Below are positions 51,918 through 61,534 of a stretch of 64,000 nt of DNA, piece after piece; position 1 is the first letter of the stretch; each line of letters begins with the position of its first letter. The notes under the pieces were generated by a model. It saw nothing but the letters and a program-made list of their open reading frames with translations. It was not told the origin of the DNA and did no database searches. The DNA is from Pelagibacteraceae bacterium AG-404-P08. GTDB taxonomy: Bacteria; Pseudomonadota; Alphaproteobacteria; HIMB59. The stretch lies in assembly GCA_003216195.1 (NCBI GenBank), contig QCJF01000005.1, positions 53,298 to 117,297 on the forward strand. The letters are read 5' to 3'. The position numbers and the translations under genes were made by a program.

Positions 51918-52601
51918 ATGAGTTCTAAAACTTTAGTTATTGGTGGAGCTAGTGGAATAGGATATGAGATAAGCAAATTCTTAGTAAAAAAAAATTATAA
52001 AACATTTATTTTATCAAGAAGAAATAGCAAAAATAAAAATCATATACAATTTGATATAAATGATATAAACCATCATCAACTAAAAATTGGTAAGATTAAA
52101 AACATTATTTTCTGCCAAAGATCAAGGATTAATGATCCAATTTTAGATTATAAAACTATGATCGTTAATCCTGTAAAGTTTATTAAATCACAACTAAAAA
52201 ATTTCTTACCTAAATCTTCTATTATTTTTATAGGTTCAAGTGCTCAAAAATTTGTTTATAAGGAACAAAATGCTTTTTATCATGCATCAAGAGGATCAAT
52301 TTATTCATTGACTAAATATTTATCATATGAACTTGGAAAAAAAGATATAAGAGTGAACTGCATAATACCTTCAACATTAATTAAAAAGGAAAATAGTTCT
52401 TTTTATAAAGTTTATAAAAATCGAAAAAATTTAGAAAAATTAATTCCAAATAAAACTATGGTAAATAGTAAAAATATAGCTCAATTATGTCTTTTTTTAT
52501 GTTCTAATAATTCTATTGGAATTAATGGTGAAATCATTAATGTAGATAATGGTCTGTTTTCTATTAGTCAAGAGACAATAATGAAAGACTTATCGAGTTA
52601 A
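51918..52601 (+). CDS. Short-chain dehydrogenase-like protein lacking the catalytic lysine
   Basis: The 227-residue protein has a Rossmann start 'VIGGASGIGYEISKFL', 'IIFIGSSAQK' with the catalytic serine position, and 'FYHASRGSIYSLTKYLSYELG'. The usual Tyr-x3-Lys is Tyr121-x3-Arg125, and the 'NNAG' structural motif is 'FCQRSR'. 'INGEIINVDNGL' near the C-terminus is normal. It may be an active variant with Arg replacing Lys, or a binding protein. It lies seven bases after the fusion gene. Confidence 0.8.
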   Translation: MSSKTLVIGGASGIGYEISKFLVKKNYKTFILSRRNSKNKNHIQFDINDINHHQLKIGKIKNIIFCQRSRINDPILDYKTMIVNPVKFIKSQLKNFLPKSSIIFIGSSAQKFVYKEQNAFYHASRGSIYSLTKYLSYELGKKDIRVNCIIPSTLIKKENSSFYKVYKNRKNLEKLIPNKTMVNSKNIAQLCLFLCSNNSIGINGEIINVDNGLFSISQETIMKDLSS

Positions 52602-52618
52602 ATATAAAACATTTTTAA

Positions 52619-53848
52619 TTGATTAAACATAAATTTAAAATAATTAAAACTTGTAGATTGTGTAAATCTAAAGATCTTTCATATATCTACAAATATCAAA
52701 ATAGTCCTCTTTGTGATGAATTTCTTCAAAAAAAAAATAAACAATTTTTTTACCCACTGAGGCTTCAAAAGTGCAATAAATGTCTTTTTGTACAGATAGA
52801 TACAGTTGTTGAGCCAAGAAAAATTTACGATAATTACTTATATCTTTCTCACAGTTCATCAGGTTTATCTGACCATTTTAAAAAATACGCACTAGAATTA
52901 ATCAAAGATCTAAGATTGAAAAAATTATCTAAAGTAATTGATATTGGAAGTAATGATGGAGTTTTACTTAAACATTTTCAAAAAAAAGGTTTTGAAGTTT
53001 ATGGTATAGAACCATTCAAGGAGGCTTGCGAGGTAGCTAACAATAACAATATCAGAACTATAAATTCATATTTTGATGAAAAATTGGTGAATTCTTTTAT
53101 AAAAATATTAGGTGAAGTTGATCTGATTTGCATTAATAATCTATATGCAAATGTAGAAAATCTTAATGATTTTACCAAAAATTGTGCAAAATTCCTAAAG
53201 ATCGATGGTTACCTTGTTATAGAATCATCTTATTTATTTAGCATGTTAAATAGAAATATATTTGATTTTGTTTATCATGAACATTTATCTTATTTATCTG
53301 TAACTCCACTAAAAAAGTTTATGAAATCTTATGGTTTACAGTTGATTAAAACATATAAAAATGAAAGTAAAGGAGGATCTCTAAGATACGTTTTTAAAAA
53401 AACTAGAGTGTCTATAAAGAATTATAATATAAGAAAAATTGTTGAAGATGAAAAAAAATTATATAAGAATTTTAAATATATAATGTTCAAATATGAACAA
53501 AATATAATTAATCTCAGAAATAATTTTAAAAAATTTTTATCTAAATATAATTACAAAACTATTGCTGCATTTGGAGCATCGGCAACATCAACTACTTTTC
53601 TATCAGAGATAAAGATTGGAAAAAAAATTAATTTATTTATTGATGAAAACCCTGCAAAAATTAAAACTTATTCACCAGGTTATGGAATAAAAGTCATAAG
53701 TTTGGATGATGTTGAAAAATATAATGTAGATATAATAATAATTCTAGCTTGGAGATTTAGATCCCAAATAATTAAAAAGATAAAAAAACTTAAAATAGAT
53801 TATTTAGTGCCTCTTCCAAATTTTAAAATCTACAAATACAAAAATTAA
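52619..53848 (+). CDS. Sugar C-methyltransferase-like protein (zinc-binding plus SAM domain)
   Basis: The 409-residue protein has the arrangement of TylC3-like C-methyltransferases: an N-terminal zinc site with CxxC pairs ('CRLCKSKD' and 'KCNKCLFVQ'), SAM domain ('VIDIGSNDGVLLKHF', residues about 102-116), the family's 'YHEHLSYLS' and a C-terminal domain 'IAAFGASATSTTFL'. These enzymes put a branch methyl on a keto-sugar nucleotide. Translation begins at TTG (52619). It is the first of two related proteins; the second is at 55.7 kb. A ten-A run lies near its start. Confidence 0.85.
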   Translation: MIKHKFKIIKTCRLCKSKDLSYIYKYQNSPLCDEFLQKKNKQFFYPLRLQKCNKCLFVQIDTVVEPRKIYDNYLYLSHSSSGLSDHFKKYALELIKDLRLKKLSKVIDIGSNDGVLLKHFQKKGFEVYGIEPFKEACEVANNNNIRTINSYFDEKLVNSFIKILGEVDLICINNLYANVENLNDFTKNCAKFLKIDGYLVIESSYLFSMLNRNIFDFVYHEHLSYLSVTPLKKFMKSYGLQLIKTYKNESKGGSLRYVFKKTRVSIKNYNIRKIVEDEKKLYKNFKYIMFKYEQNIINLRNNFKKFLSKYNYKTIAAFGASATSTTFLSEIKIGKKINLFIDENPAKIKTYSPGYGIKVISLDDVEKYNVDIIIILAWRFRSQIIKKIKKLKIDYLVPLPNFKIYKYKN

Positions 53849-53849
53849 A

Positions 53850-54830
53850 ATGAAAAAAATATTAGTTATTGGTGGCGCGGGTTATGTTGGCTCAAATTTG
53901 GTACCAATTTTATTGAGTGAAGGTTACAAAATAACTGTATTTGATCTATTTATATACGGCAATCATTTAAAAAATCATGAAAACCTTAATATAATTAAAG
54001 GAGATATTAGAGATTTCAATTTAATCGAAAAAATACTAAATAAAAACTTTGATGAAATAATTCATTTGGCATGTATATCAAATGATCCAAGTTTTGAATT
54101 AAATCCTCATTTAGGCAAGTCAATCAACTTTGACTCTTTTGAACCTTTACTAAAAATCTCAAAAACTAAGGGTATAAAAAAATTTATTTTTGCTTCTTCA
54201 TCAAGTGTTTATGGAGTTAAAGATGTTGAAAACGTTAATGAAAATATGTCATTGAAGCCATTAACTGATTATTCAAAATATAAAGCCATGTGTGAAGATC
54301 TTTTAATGAAATATTCAGATAAATATTTTAATACCTGCATATTGCGTCCTGCAACTGTTTGTGGTTTTTCGCCAAGACAAAGATTAGATGTTGTAGTAAA
54401 TATTTTTGCTAATTTTGCTTTTTTTAAAAATAAAATAACAATATTTGGTGGAGAACAACTTCGGCCAAATATAAATATTATTGATATGTCTTTATGTTAT
54501 TTGAAGTTAGTTGAAGAAAAGCCAGAAAATATAAATGGAGAAATATTTAATGTCGGACAAGAAAATCATTCATTAAATAAATTAGCTGAAATAACTAGAA
54601 AGGTTATTTCAAAAGACATAGCAATAGAGAAAGTGAATTCAAATGATAATAGGTCCTATCACATATCTTCAGAAAAAATATTCAAAAAATTAAAATTTAA
54701 GACAAAATACGACATAGAGGATGCTATATTTAGTTTAAAAGAGGCTTTCGAAAAAAAAGTTTTAATTAATACTTTTGATAACGATGATTACTTCAATATC
54801 AAAAAGATGCAATCATTAAACCTTGAATAA
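53850..54830 (+). CDS. NAD-dependent nucleotide-sugar epimerase/dehydratase (second)
   Basis: The 326-residue extended SDR has 'VIGGAGYVGSNLVPILL', 'FASSSSVYG' and the active-site 'YSKYKAM' (Tyr-x3-Lys). 'LRPATVCGFSPRQRLDVVVN' region resembles the substrate site of epimerases in branched-sugar clusters. It follows the C-methyltransferase-like gene by one base and its end overlaps the next gene by eight. It probably oxidises, epimerises or reduces the same sugar intermediate. Confidence 0.85.
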   Translation: MKKILVIGGAGYVGSNLVPILLSEGYKITVFDLFIYGNHLKNHENLNIIKGDIRDFNLIEKILNKNFDEIIHLACISNDPSFELNPHLGKSINFDSFEPLLKISKTKGIKKFIFASSSSVYGVKDVENVNENMSLKPLTDYSKYKAMCEDLLMKYSDKYFNTCILRPATVCGFSPRQRLDVVVNIFANFAFFKNKITIFGGEQLRPNINIIDMSLCYLKLVEEKPENINGEIFNVGQENHSLNKLAEITRKVISKDIAIEKVNSNDNRSYHISSEKIFKKLKFKTKYDIEDAIFSLKEAFEKKVLINTFDNDDYFNIKKMQSLNLE

Positions 54831-55746
54831 TTTGTCTAATCAAAATAATAAAAGAATTCTCATTTTGGGCGCTTCAGGAAAAATTGGAAACACATTATAT
54901 CATTCAATAAAGAAACATTACTACACAGTAGGAACATATTTTAATAACCAAAGAAAAGAACTTATTAAATTTGATATAAATAAGAATTCACTTTTTAAAT
55001 TAATTAAAAAAAAATCTATTTCTCATGTTATTCTGTGTCAAGGTATTGTTAATTTTGACCAAATTTCTAAAGACCCTAAAAAAGCTGAAGATACAAATTT
55101 AAAATCTTTGATAAAGCAATTAAAAGAAATTAAAGATAATAATTCTATAAATGTAATTTTTTTTTCTTCAGAGTCAATTTTTGACGGTAATGTTGGAAAT
55201 TATACTGAAGAGTCTAGTCCAAATCCTATTTTTTCATATGGTAATCAAAAATTAGTTATAGAAAATTTCATAAAATCTAATTTTCAAAATCATCTAATTT
55301 TAAGATTATCAAAAGTATATGACTCAGAAATTAATGAACAAAAATCATTGATAGTTAATTGGTTTAATTTATTAAAAAATAGTCAAAAAGTAGAGGTCGC
55401 CATTGATAATTTCATTACACCAATTCATAAAAATGATTTGATGGAATTTATTACTAGATTAATAACTAAAGATGCACAAGGCACGTATAATATTAGTTCT
55501 GATGATAACATGAGTCGTAGTAACTTTTTCGAGATTTTTTATGAAAAATATTGTTTATACTTTAATACAAAATCATTAATTGAAAAAAAACAACTTAATA
55601 TTATCTCTAAGAAAAATGCTAATATTCCAAAAAAAACATCTCTTGATAATAGAAAAGTAAAACAATTTACAGGTCATACTCCCAAATCTTTTAGTCATTA
55701 TTGTGATATATTTTTTTCTAACTTAATTGCAAATGATAAAAAATAA
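54823..55746 (+). CDS. dTDP-4-dehydrorhamnose reductase-like SDR
   Basis: The 307-residue protein resembles RmlD: 'ILILGASGKIGNTLYHSI', 'FFSSESIFDGNVGNYTEESSP' near residue 108 and 'FSYGNQKLVIENFI' with the Tyr-x3-Lys. 'NFITPIHKNDLMEFI' also matches RmlD. RmlD-like reductases turn a 4-keto sugar into its deoxy sugar; an RmlA-like enzyme is encoded at 21 kb. Translation begins at TTG inside the previous gene. The 4-keto substrate is not certain. Confidence 0.8.
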   Translation: MNNLSNQNNKRILILGASGKIGNTLYHSIKKHYYTVGTYFNNQRKELIKFDINKNSLFKLIKKKSISHVILCQGIVNFDQISKDPKKAEDTNLKSLIKQLKEIKDNNSINVIFFSSESIFDGNVGNYTEESSPNPIFSYGNQKLVIENFIKSNFQNHLILRLSKVYDSEINEQKSLIVNWFNLLKNSQKVEVAIDNFITPIHKNDLMEFITRLITKDAQGTYNISSDDNMSRSNFFEIFYEKYCLYFNTKSLIEKKQLNIISKKNANIPKKTSLDNRKVKQFTGHTPKSFSHYCDIFFSNLIANDKK

Positions 55747-56911
55747 AAAACAAATTATTTTCAATAGAATGCCTTTGACAAATAATTTCAGAAATTCAAT
55801 TACTTCAAATAAAAGATATTTTAAACCTTCTATTGAAGTAGATGTTAATGATGGATACTTTTTTTTAACAAAAAATTGTTCATTTAAAAAACTCAAACCA
55901 AAATTTAATTGGCTTAAATGTTATGAACCTGAGTCACATTTAGATGATGTAGTAGATGATTTAATTAAAAATAAGATAATAAAAAAAAATCAAAAGTTAT
56001 GCTTTCTTACATTTAAAGATTACACCTTATCGAATAGGTTTAAAAAAAAAGGATTTAAAAAAATAAAGTTAATAGATCCTGTTATAGATTTAAGAATTAA
56101 AAATAAAAATTTTTTGACTGAAACTTTACAATATCATTTTCAAAAAGGTTACTTAAATAAAAAAAAACATATTAATAAATATAATTTCTTGTTTGCAAGA
56201 CATATATTTGAACATGTAAGTGATTTAAGTTTATTTTTTGAAAACGCAATGAATTTAATTGTCAGCAATGGTTTCCTTTATTTAGAGGTACCGGATAGTA
56301 CCAGGGCAATAAAAACTGGAGACTCAACTTTATATTGGGAGGAGCATAATTTTTATTTCACATATAAATCGTTTAAAAGAGTTTTAAAAAGACAAGGTTA
56401 CAATATTGTTTTTTATAAAAAATATAAAGACTCACTAGAGAATTGTATAGTAGCAGTAATACAAAAAAAAACTCAAAAATATTCCATTAAACGATTGAAA
56501 GCTGATCATCATCTTTTAAATGATTACTATAAAAATCTTATGCAAAATATAAAAAATACCAAATTAATATTCAATTTTTATAAAGATAAATATCCAATTA
56601 TTTTCTATGGAGCATCTCATTTAACTTTTACATTTATAGAGCTCATGGGAATTAGTAACTATGTTCAATTTATTATTGATGATGATAAAAATAAAAATAA
56701 ACTTTTTTCACCTGTGGGAAATTTAAAAATTTTTTCATTAGATCAAACGACACTTAAAGAAAAAAATTTATTTTTTTTAGGCCTTAATCCAAATCACCAT
56801 CCCAAAGTTATATTAAAATTAAAATCAAATTATCCAAAATCAATCTTCTTTTCTATATTCCCTAAAACAAGAAATTATTATTTAAATAGCACTCTAAAAA
56901 ATGAAAAATAA
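55733..56911 (+). CDS. Degenerate C-methyltransferase-like protein
   Basis: The roughly 392-residue protein has the length and C-terminal layout of the protein at 52.6 kb: 'FARHIFEHV', 'EVPDSTRAI', 'WEEHNFYFTYKSF' in place of 'YHEH', and 'IIFYGASHLTFTFIEL'. The N-terminal zinc cysteines are absent, and the SAM loop (Gly-rich motif I) is not visible where expected ('LCFLTFKDYTLSNRF'). It may have lost methyl transfer and kept a binding or scaffold role. ATG 55733 overlaps the previous stop by 14 bases. The family link is inferred from layout. Confidence 0.65.
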   Translation: MIKNKKQIIFNRMPLTNNFRNSITSNKRYFKPSIEVDVNDGYFFLTKNCSFKKLKPKFNWLKCYEPESHLDDVVDDLIKNKIIKKNQKLCFLTFKDYTLSNRFKKKGFKKIKLIDPVIDLRIKNKNFLTETLQYHFQKGYLNKKKHINKYNFLFARHIFEHVSDLSLFFENAMNLIVSNGFLYLEVPDSTRAIKTGDSTLYWEEHNFYFTYKSFKRVLKRQGYNIVFYKKYKDSLENCIVAVIQKKTQKYSIKRLKADHHLLNDYYKNLMQNIKNTKLIFNFYKDKYPIIFYGASHLTFTFIELMGISNYVQFIIDDDKNKNKLFSPVGNLKIFSLDQTTLKEKNLFFLGLNPNHHPKVILKLKSNYPKSIFFSIFPKTRNYYLNSTLKNEK

Positions 56912-57404
56912 AATAGTTGAAACTTTAAGCAATTCGAAAGTAAAAGCATTGACTAAGAAGAAAATTTTAAATTTAAAAAGTTCTGCAAAAAAAAATGCCT
57001 CAAATAAATATAGAGTTTGTGCTCATCAGCCTAGAGATAAAATTCATGAGATGTTTATATTTCATGAAAAAGATTATTTCGTTAAACCCCATAAACATAT
57101 AAATAAAACTGAGTCTTTATTTATATTAAAAGGTTCTATTGACTATATAATTTTTGATAAATTAGGAACTATTGTTAATTTATATAAATTGAACGACAGA
57201 GATCATAAAAAGTTTTTATTCATCAGAGTTAGCCCAGGTACTTATCATTCAATTATTATAAAAAGCAAATATGCAATTTTTTATGAAGTTACCTCTGGTC
57301 CTTTTTATAAAAGAGATACTATATTTGCCAATTGGTATGATACTAAATTACAAAATGAATACTATTTAGAATTAAAGAATCAGGTTAAAAAATTTAATAA
57401 ATGA
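56901..57404 (+). CDS. wbuC: WbuC-type cupin-fold metalloprotein
   Basis: The 167-residue protein resembles WbuC of O-antigen loci: 'YRVCAHQPRDKIHEMFIFH', 'FVKPHKHINKTESLFILKG' with a metal-binding His pair and Glu, and 'RVSPGTYHSIII' with a further His. WbuC sits in the fucosamine pathway region of some loci; its reaction is unknown. It overlaps the previous gene by eleven bases and the next by four. Confidence 0.82.
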   Translation: MKNKIVETLSNSKVKALTKKKILNLKSSAKKNASNKYRVCAHQPRDKIHEMFIFHEKDYFVKPHKHINKTESLFILKGSIDYIIFDKLGTIVNLYKLNDRDHKKFLFIRVSPGTYHSIIIKSKYAIFYEVTSGPFYKRDTIFANWYDTKLQNEYYLELKNQVKKFNK

Positions 57405-58099
57405 AAAAATATTGTTTAATAGTTGGCGAGAGCTCACAAATTTCACAATTCCTCATACCAAAATTGACACAAAAAGAGTATTCAATAATTACTACATATA
57501 ATAAGAAAAAAAATAAATTATTAAAAAATAACTCTATTTATTTAAATTTAGAGAACACTAAACGTTATAAATTTTTTATTAATAAAATAAAAAAATTAAA
57601 AATTAAATTTGATCTCATTTTATTTGTTGCTGCTATTACCCCATCACTGGATAGAAATAAAAATAGTTTTTTAAGCAATTTGAATTTTGAAGATTTTAAA
57701 AGGTATTTGAAGGTAAATTGTTACAGCTATATTTCAATTACCGAACAATTAATAAAAGAAAAAATTTTAAACAATGAATGCAAGGTATTCTTTTTCTCTA
57801 CTAAGGCCTCAAGTATTGAAAATAGAGGTAAAATTGATCATCATTTGCCCGGTGGAGATATATTATATAGAATTTCTAAAGCTGCTTTGAATTGCGCTGT
57901 TAAAAATATTGCCTTTGATTTGTCTTCTTATAAGTATAGTTTTATAGCTTATCACCCAGGATATTATAATAGTAAAATTGAGAATTTTGATAAAAATATG
58001 ATAAGAATTTCTGATCAGTTTATTAAAATAATTAGCTCTAAAAAAAAGTATTTATCTGGCTCTTTTATTGACAATGATGGAAAGTCTATTAAATGGTAA
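57401..58099 (+). CDS. Short-chain dehydrogenase/reductase (complete active site)
   Basis: The 232-residue SDR begins 'YCLIVGESSQISQFLIPKL' and has 'FFFSTKASSIE' and the active-site 'YRISKAALNCAVKNIA' (Tyr-x3-Lys). In contrast to the SDR at 52 kb, the catalytic lysine is retained. The glycine loop is unusual ('VGESSQISQ' lacks the normal GxxxGxG). It overlaps wbuC by four bases and the DUF4956 gene by seven. Substrate is likely a sugar intermediate. Confidence 0.78.
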   Translation: MKKYCLIVGESSQISQFLIPKLTQKEYSIITTYNKKKNKLLKNNSIYLNLENTKRYKFFINKIKKLKIKFDLILFVAAITPSLDRNKNSFLSNLNFEDFKRYLKVNCYSYISITEQLIKEKILNNECKVFFFSTKASSIENRGKIDHHLPGGDILYRISKAALNCAVKNIAFDLSSYKYSFIAYHPGYYNSKIENFDKNMIRISDQFIKIISSKKKYLSGSFIDNDGKSIKW

Positions 58100-58734
58100 A
58101 TTACCTTTTAGCTCTAACTGAATTAGTCTCTACAATAGTAATTCTTTTGATATCATCTTATTTGATAAGATTTTCTTTTATTTTAAATAAGCAATATTGG
58201 ATAAAAACTAAAACACTACTTCTATCTTCTTTGTTACTCCCAATAATTACCTTTGTTATTACAAAGGTTATATCAGGTAACCTAGCATTATCTTTAGGCA
58301 TGGTAGGCGCATTATCTATTGTCAGATTTAGAAATCCAGTAAAGTCACCTTTAGAATTAGTTCTTTATTTTACACTTATTACCCTTGGTATATCTGCTTC
58401 AGTAAATATTCAATGGACTATCATTTTAAGTTTTGTGGTTATTTTCATAAATGCAATGGCTTTTATTTATGAAAATTTCCTAGTTCAAAAATTTGGTATG
58501 CCAAAATTTTTAACAAGCTTTTCAGAGGGGAATCCTTTATCCACATTGGAAATTTCTATAGATCAAGAAATTGATTTTTTGAATAATAATAACTCATTTA
58601 GCTCGCTTACCCATCATGATAGTACTTATGTTTATAGATTTGCATCGCCTAATATTTCTGATCTAAATGATATTCTTTATGAGTTAAAATCTAAAAAAGT
58701 AGAACTTATTAGCTTCAATATTCAGAAATTTTAA
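58093..58734 (+). CDS. DUF4956 membrane protein
   Basis: The 213-residue protein has about four membrane helices (residues 5-28, 40-62, 67-90 and 97-132) and the strongly family-like cytoplasmic segment 'SLGMVGALSIVRFRNPVKSP'. The soluble C-terminal domain (140-213) ends 'SKKVELISFNIQKF'. DUF4956 proteins often sit beside VTC-domain polyphosphate polymerases and CotH-kinase proteins; here both follow directly. It overlaps the SDR gene by seven bases and lies one base before the large fusion gene. Its role in the module is unknown. Confidence 0.85.
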   Translation: MVNYLLALTELVSTIVILLISSYLIRFSFILNKQYWIKTKTLLLSSLLLPIITFVITKVISGNLALSLGMVGALSIVRFRNPVKSPLELVLYFTLITLGISASVNIQWTIILSFVVIFINAMAFIYENFLVQKFGMPKFLTSFSEGNPLSTLEISIDQEIDFLNNNNSFSSLTHHDSTYVYRFASPNISDLNDILYELKSKKVELISFNIQKF

Positions 58735-58735
58735 A

Positions 58736-61534
58736 ATGCTTTTGAAGTTTTATTTCTTCATCTCATTACTTTTTTTTTATTCTTTAAACATAAAAGCAGA
58801 CGATTATTGTAATTTTTTATCTTCAGATTATGTAGATGAAATGATGGATTACACTGAAATAGAGTCCATAGAGGTCAACGCTAACAATCAAAAAGTATGG
58901 GTCATGAATGCAATAAGGGCATTATATGAACAAAATAATATTCAAAATGAACGTAAGAGAAAATTTAAAAGTAAAATTATTGTTAATTACCCTTTTGGTC
59001 ATTGTAATTTAGATGCTGAGATAAGACTTCATGGTGATTGGGTAGATACTCATATTTCATGGGATAATCAAAAATTGAGAACTAGTCTCGATATTGAAAT
59101 CTTGAATTCAAATATAACTGGAATTACACAATTCAAATTATTTTTGCCAGAGGCAAGGAATTCTTATAATGAAGTTATCTCTTCAGAAATATTAAGAAAA
59201 TTAGGTTTTCTGAGCCCAAGAACTAAAATAATAGACTCTAAAATAAATGGTTTTAGTTATGAGGTAATTTTTCAAGAAAAAATTGTAAAAGAGTTTTTAG
59301 AAAATAATGACTTAAGGGAAGGGTCAATTCTTGAGGGTGATGAGTCGCTTATGTTTCTTGGATCAAACGCTGAAAATAATTTAAATCAAATATCATTATC
59401 TAGAATTATTAATTCAAATTGGGCAAAAAAAAATGAAACTAATTTGATATCATCAATAAAAGCTCTTGAGGCTCTACAAGAAGCTTATATTTCTAAATCA
59501 AGAGCAGACTTAAACGTTTATATTGATTGGAAAAAAATTTTTGAAAACTTACCAATAAGTGAAGATTATGAAAAATATATAAAAAAAAATGAAATTCTCG
59601 TAATGGCCCTTGGGGGCACACATTCAATGTATGCGAGTAATAGAAAATTTTATTACGATCAATTAAATGAAACACTACACCCAATATATTATGACTCTGG
59701 ACCTGACTTAAATGATACTTGTTTATTTTTAAATTGTAGCGGTGTTGCTGAAAATTTTTATAGAGATATTTTAGATAATTCTTCAGTTAGTGAAATAAAA
59801 AACGATTTTTTCCGTCTATTAGATAGTGATGACTTTAATATAAATATTTTAGAGGATCATAAAGTCCCTAAAAATATTTATTATGAGTATATAGAATATG
59901 TGAAAGAAAGATTTAAAAGATTTGAAAAAATTGATTTTGATATTGAACCACAAGAAAAAATAAATTTTAGTATAAAAGATTATCAGTCTAAAGCATTTAA
60001 TTTAAAAAAAGATTTAAGTCTTCTTTACTTAAATGATATTGACTGGATCAATAAAATTGTATCATTTGATTTATGTGATTTAAATAATTGTAAATATAAT
60101 CAATTGAAAAGTATTGATTTTTTTTATGATATTTTAAAAAGAGATATTTTATTAGAAAAAGATATCTTTTTTGTAAAATCTAATATTAATGGTTTATTTG
60201 AATTTAAAAAAATTAACTTTGATGATGATAAAATTAAAGTTTTATATAATGTAGAATCAACTGCACCATATTTTGATGAGGAAAAAAAAGAACTTATCTT
60301 TAAACAAAAAGATGGTAAAGAACAGTTTATTATTATCAATTCAAATTTGGAAAATATAGATATTCATTTTCATGGTAGTAGTAATTTATCTAATAAGAAG
60401 AGTCTCAATAAATTTAATCAAACTGGTTGTTTAAATATAATTGATACTAAAGTTGAAAACATCAATATATTTTCCACTAAAGGAATTTGTGAAGACTCAG
60501 TTAATTTTATAAGATCAAACGGATATATTAATAAAATTTATATAAAAGAAGCTTATTCAGATGCTATTGATTTTGATTTTTCAGAAATTAAGCTTGATCA
60601 ACTGATCATCGATAGAGCTAATAATGACTGTAGTGATTTTTCAGGTGGGGAATATAAAATAAGTTTATTAAATCTATCTTATTGTGGTGATAAAGCATTA
60701 TCTATAGGAGAGTTTTCAAAAGTAAAAATAGACAAATTTATTGCTAGTAGTTCTAATATCGGTATTGCTGTAAAAGATAGTTCTATTTTAGATGCTAATA
60801 ATGTTGAAATAAAAACTGTTAAATATTGTTTATCAGCCTATAACAAAAAGAATGAATTTAACGGTGGTTTGATTAATATTGGATCAGTCAATTGTAAGGA
60901 TTTTTATAAATTCAAGGATATTGATCAATTTTCTAAGATTATTATCACAAATAATAATAAAAATATCGATTTTGGCATTACTGAAAAAATTAATAACAAA
61001 AATTTAATTGAAGATACTAAAAGTTTTGCCTCAAAAAATTATATAAATGTAATTGTTGAAATACCTAAAGGAACTAATGAGAAGTGGGAGGTTGATAAAA
61101 TTACAGGATCTTTAATGCAAGATTATGAAATGGGAGAACCTAGATATACATCTCTAAATTATCCTTTTAACTATGGCATTATCCCTAGAACTTCTTTGCC
61201 AATAAAACTTGGTGGAGATGGCGATCCATTAGATGTCATAATTATTGGAGAAAATTTACAAAGAGGTCAAATTTTGGAAGCTAAAGTTTTAGGTGCAATA
61301 AAAATGACTGATACTGGAGAAAATGATGACAAAATTGTGGCTGTAACTAAAAATTATAAAGATTTAACAAAAAAAGATATTGATAATATTTTCAATGAGT
61401 CAAAAACTTTCTTCGAAAATTATAAAGGTAATTATAGAGTAGAATTCTTAAAATTTTTATCAAGAGATGAAGCATTAAACATTATTTCTACTTCAAATAA
61501 GCAATATAATAAGTTTGGTATCAGAAAAAGATAA
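58736..61534 (+). CDS. Secreted CotH-kinase-like / beta-helix / inorganic pyrophosphatase fusion
   Basis: The 932-residue protein has a signal peptide (residues 1-21, 'NIKADDYC'). Residues about 60-410 resemble CotH kinases: 'AEIRLHGDWVDTH', 'GTHSMYASNRKFYYD' and 'LHPIYYDSGPD'. About 545-745 look like a right-handed beta-helix ('CEDSVNFIRSNGYINKIYI', 'DAIDFDFSEIKLDQLIIDRA'). About 768-930 are a class A pyrophosphatase with its active residues: E775, K783, E785, Y809, Y813, D828, D830, D833, D859, D864, K866, Y896 and K897. Such pyrophosphatases normally are cytosolic single-domain enzymes. Its stop overlaps the VTC-domain gene. Confidence 0.82.
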   Translation: MLLKFYFFISLLFFYSLNIKADDYCNFLSSDYVDEMMDYTEIESIEVNANNQKVWVMNAIRALYEQNNIQNERKRKFKSKIIVNYPFGHCNLDAEIRLHGDWVDTHISWDNQKLRTSLDIEILNSNITGITQFKLFLPEARNSYNEVISSEILRKLGFLSPRTKIIDSKINGFSYEVIFQEKIVKEFLENNDLREGSILEGDESLMFLGSNAENNLNQISLSRIINSNWAKKNETNLISSIKALEALQEAYISKSRADLNVYIDWKKIFENLPISEDYEKYIKKNEILVMALGGTHSMYASNRKFYYDQLNETLHPIYYDSGPDLNDTCLFLNCSGVAENFYRDILDNSSVSEIKNDFFRLLDSDDFNINILEDHKVPKNIYYEYIEYVKERFKRFEKIDFDIEPQEKINFSIKDYQSKAFNLKKDLSLLYLNDIDWINKIVSFDLCDLNNCKYNQLKSIDFFYDILKRDILLEKDIFFVKSNINGLFEFKKINFDDDKIKVLYNVESTAPYFDEEKKELIFKQKDGKEQFIIINSNLENIDIHFHGSSNLSNKKSLNKFNQTGCLNIIDTKVENINIFSTKGICEDSVNFIRSNGYINKIYIKEAYSDAIDFDFSEIKLDQLIIDRANNDCSDFSGGEYKISLLNLSYCGDKALSIGEFSKVKIDKFIASSSNIGIAVKDSSILDANNVEIKTVKYCLSAYNKKNEFNGGLINIGSVNCKDFYKFKDIDQFSKIIITNNNKNIDFGITEKINNKNLIEDTKSFASKNYINVIVEIPKGTNEKWEVDKITGSLMQDYEMGEPRYTSLNYPFNYGIIPRTSLPIKLGGDGDPLDVIIIGENLQRGQILEAKVLGAIKMTDTGENDDKIVAVTKNYKDLTKKDIDNIFNESKTFFENYKGNYRVEFLKFLSRDEALNIISTSNKQYNKFGIRKR

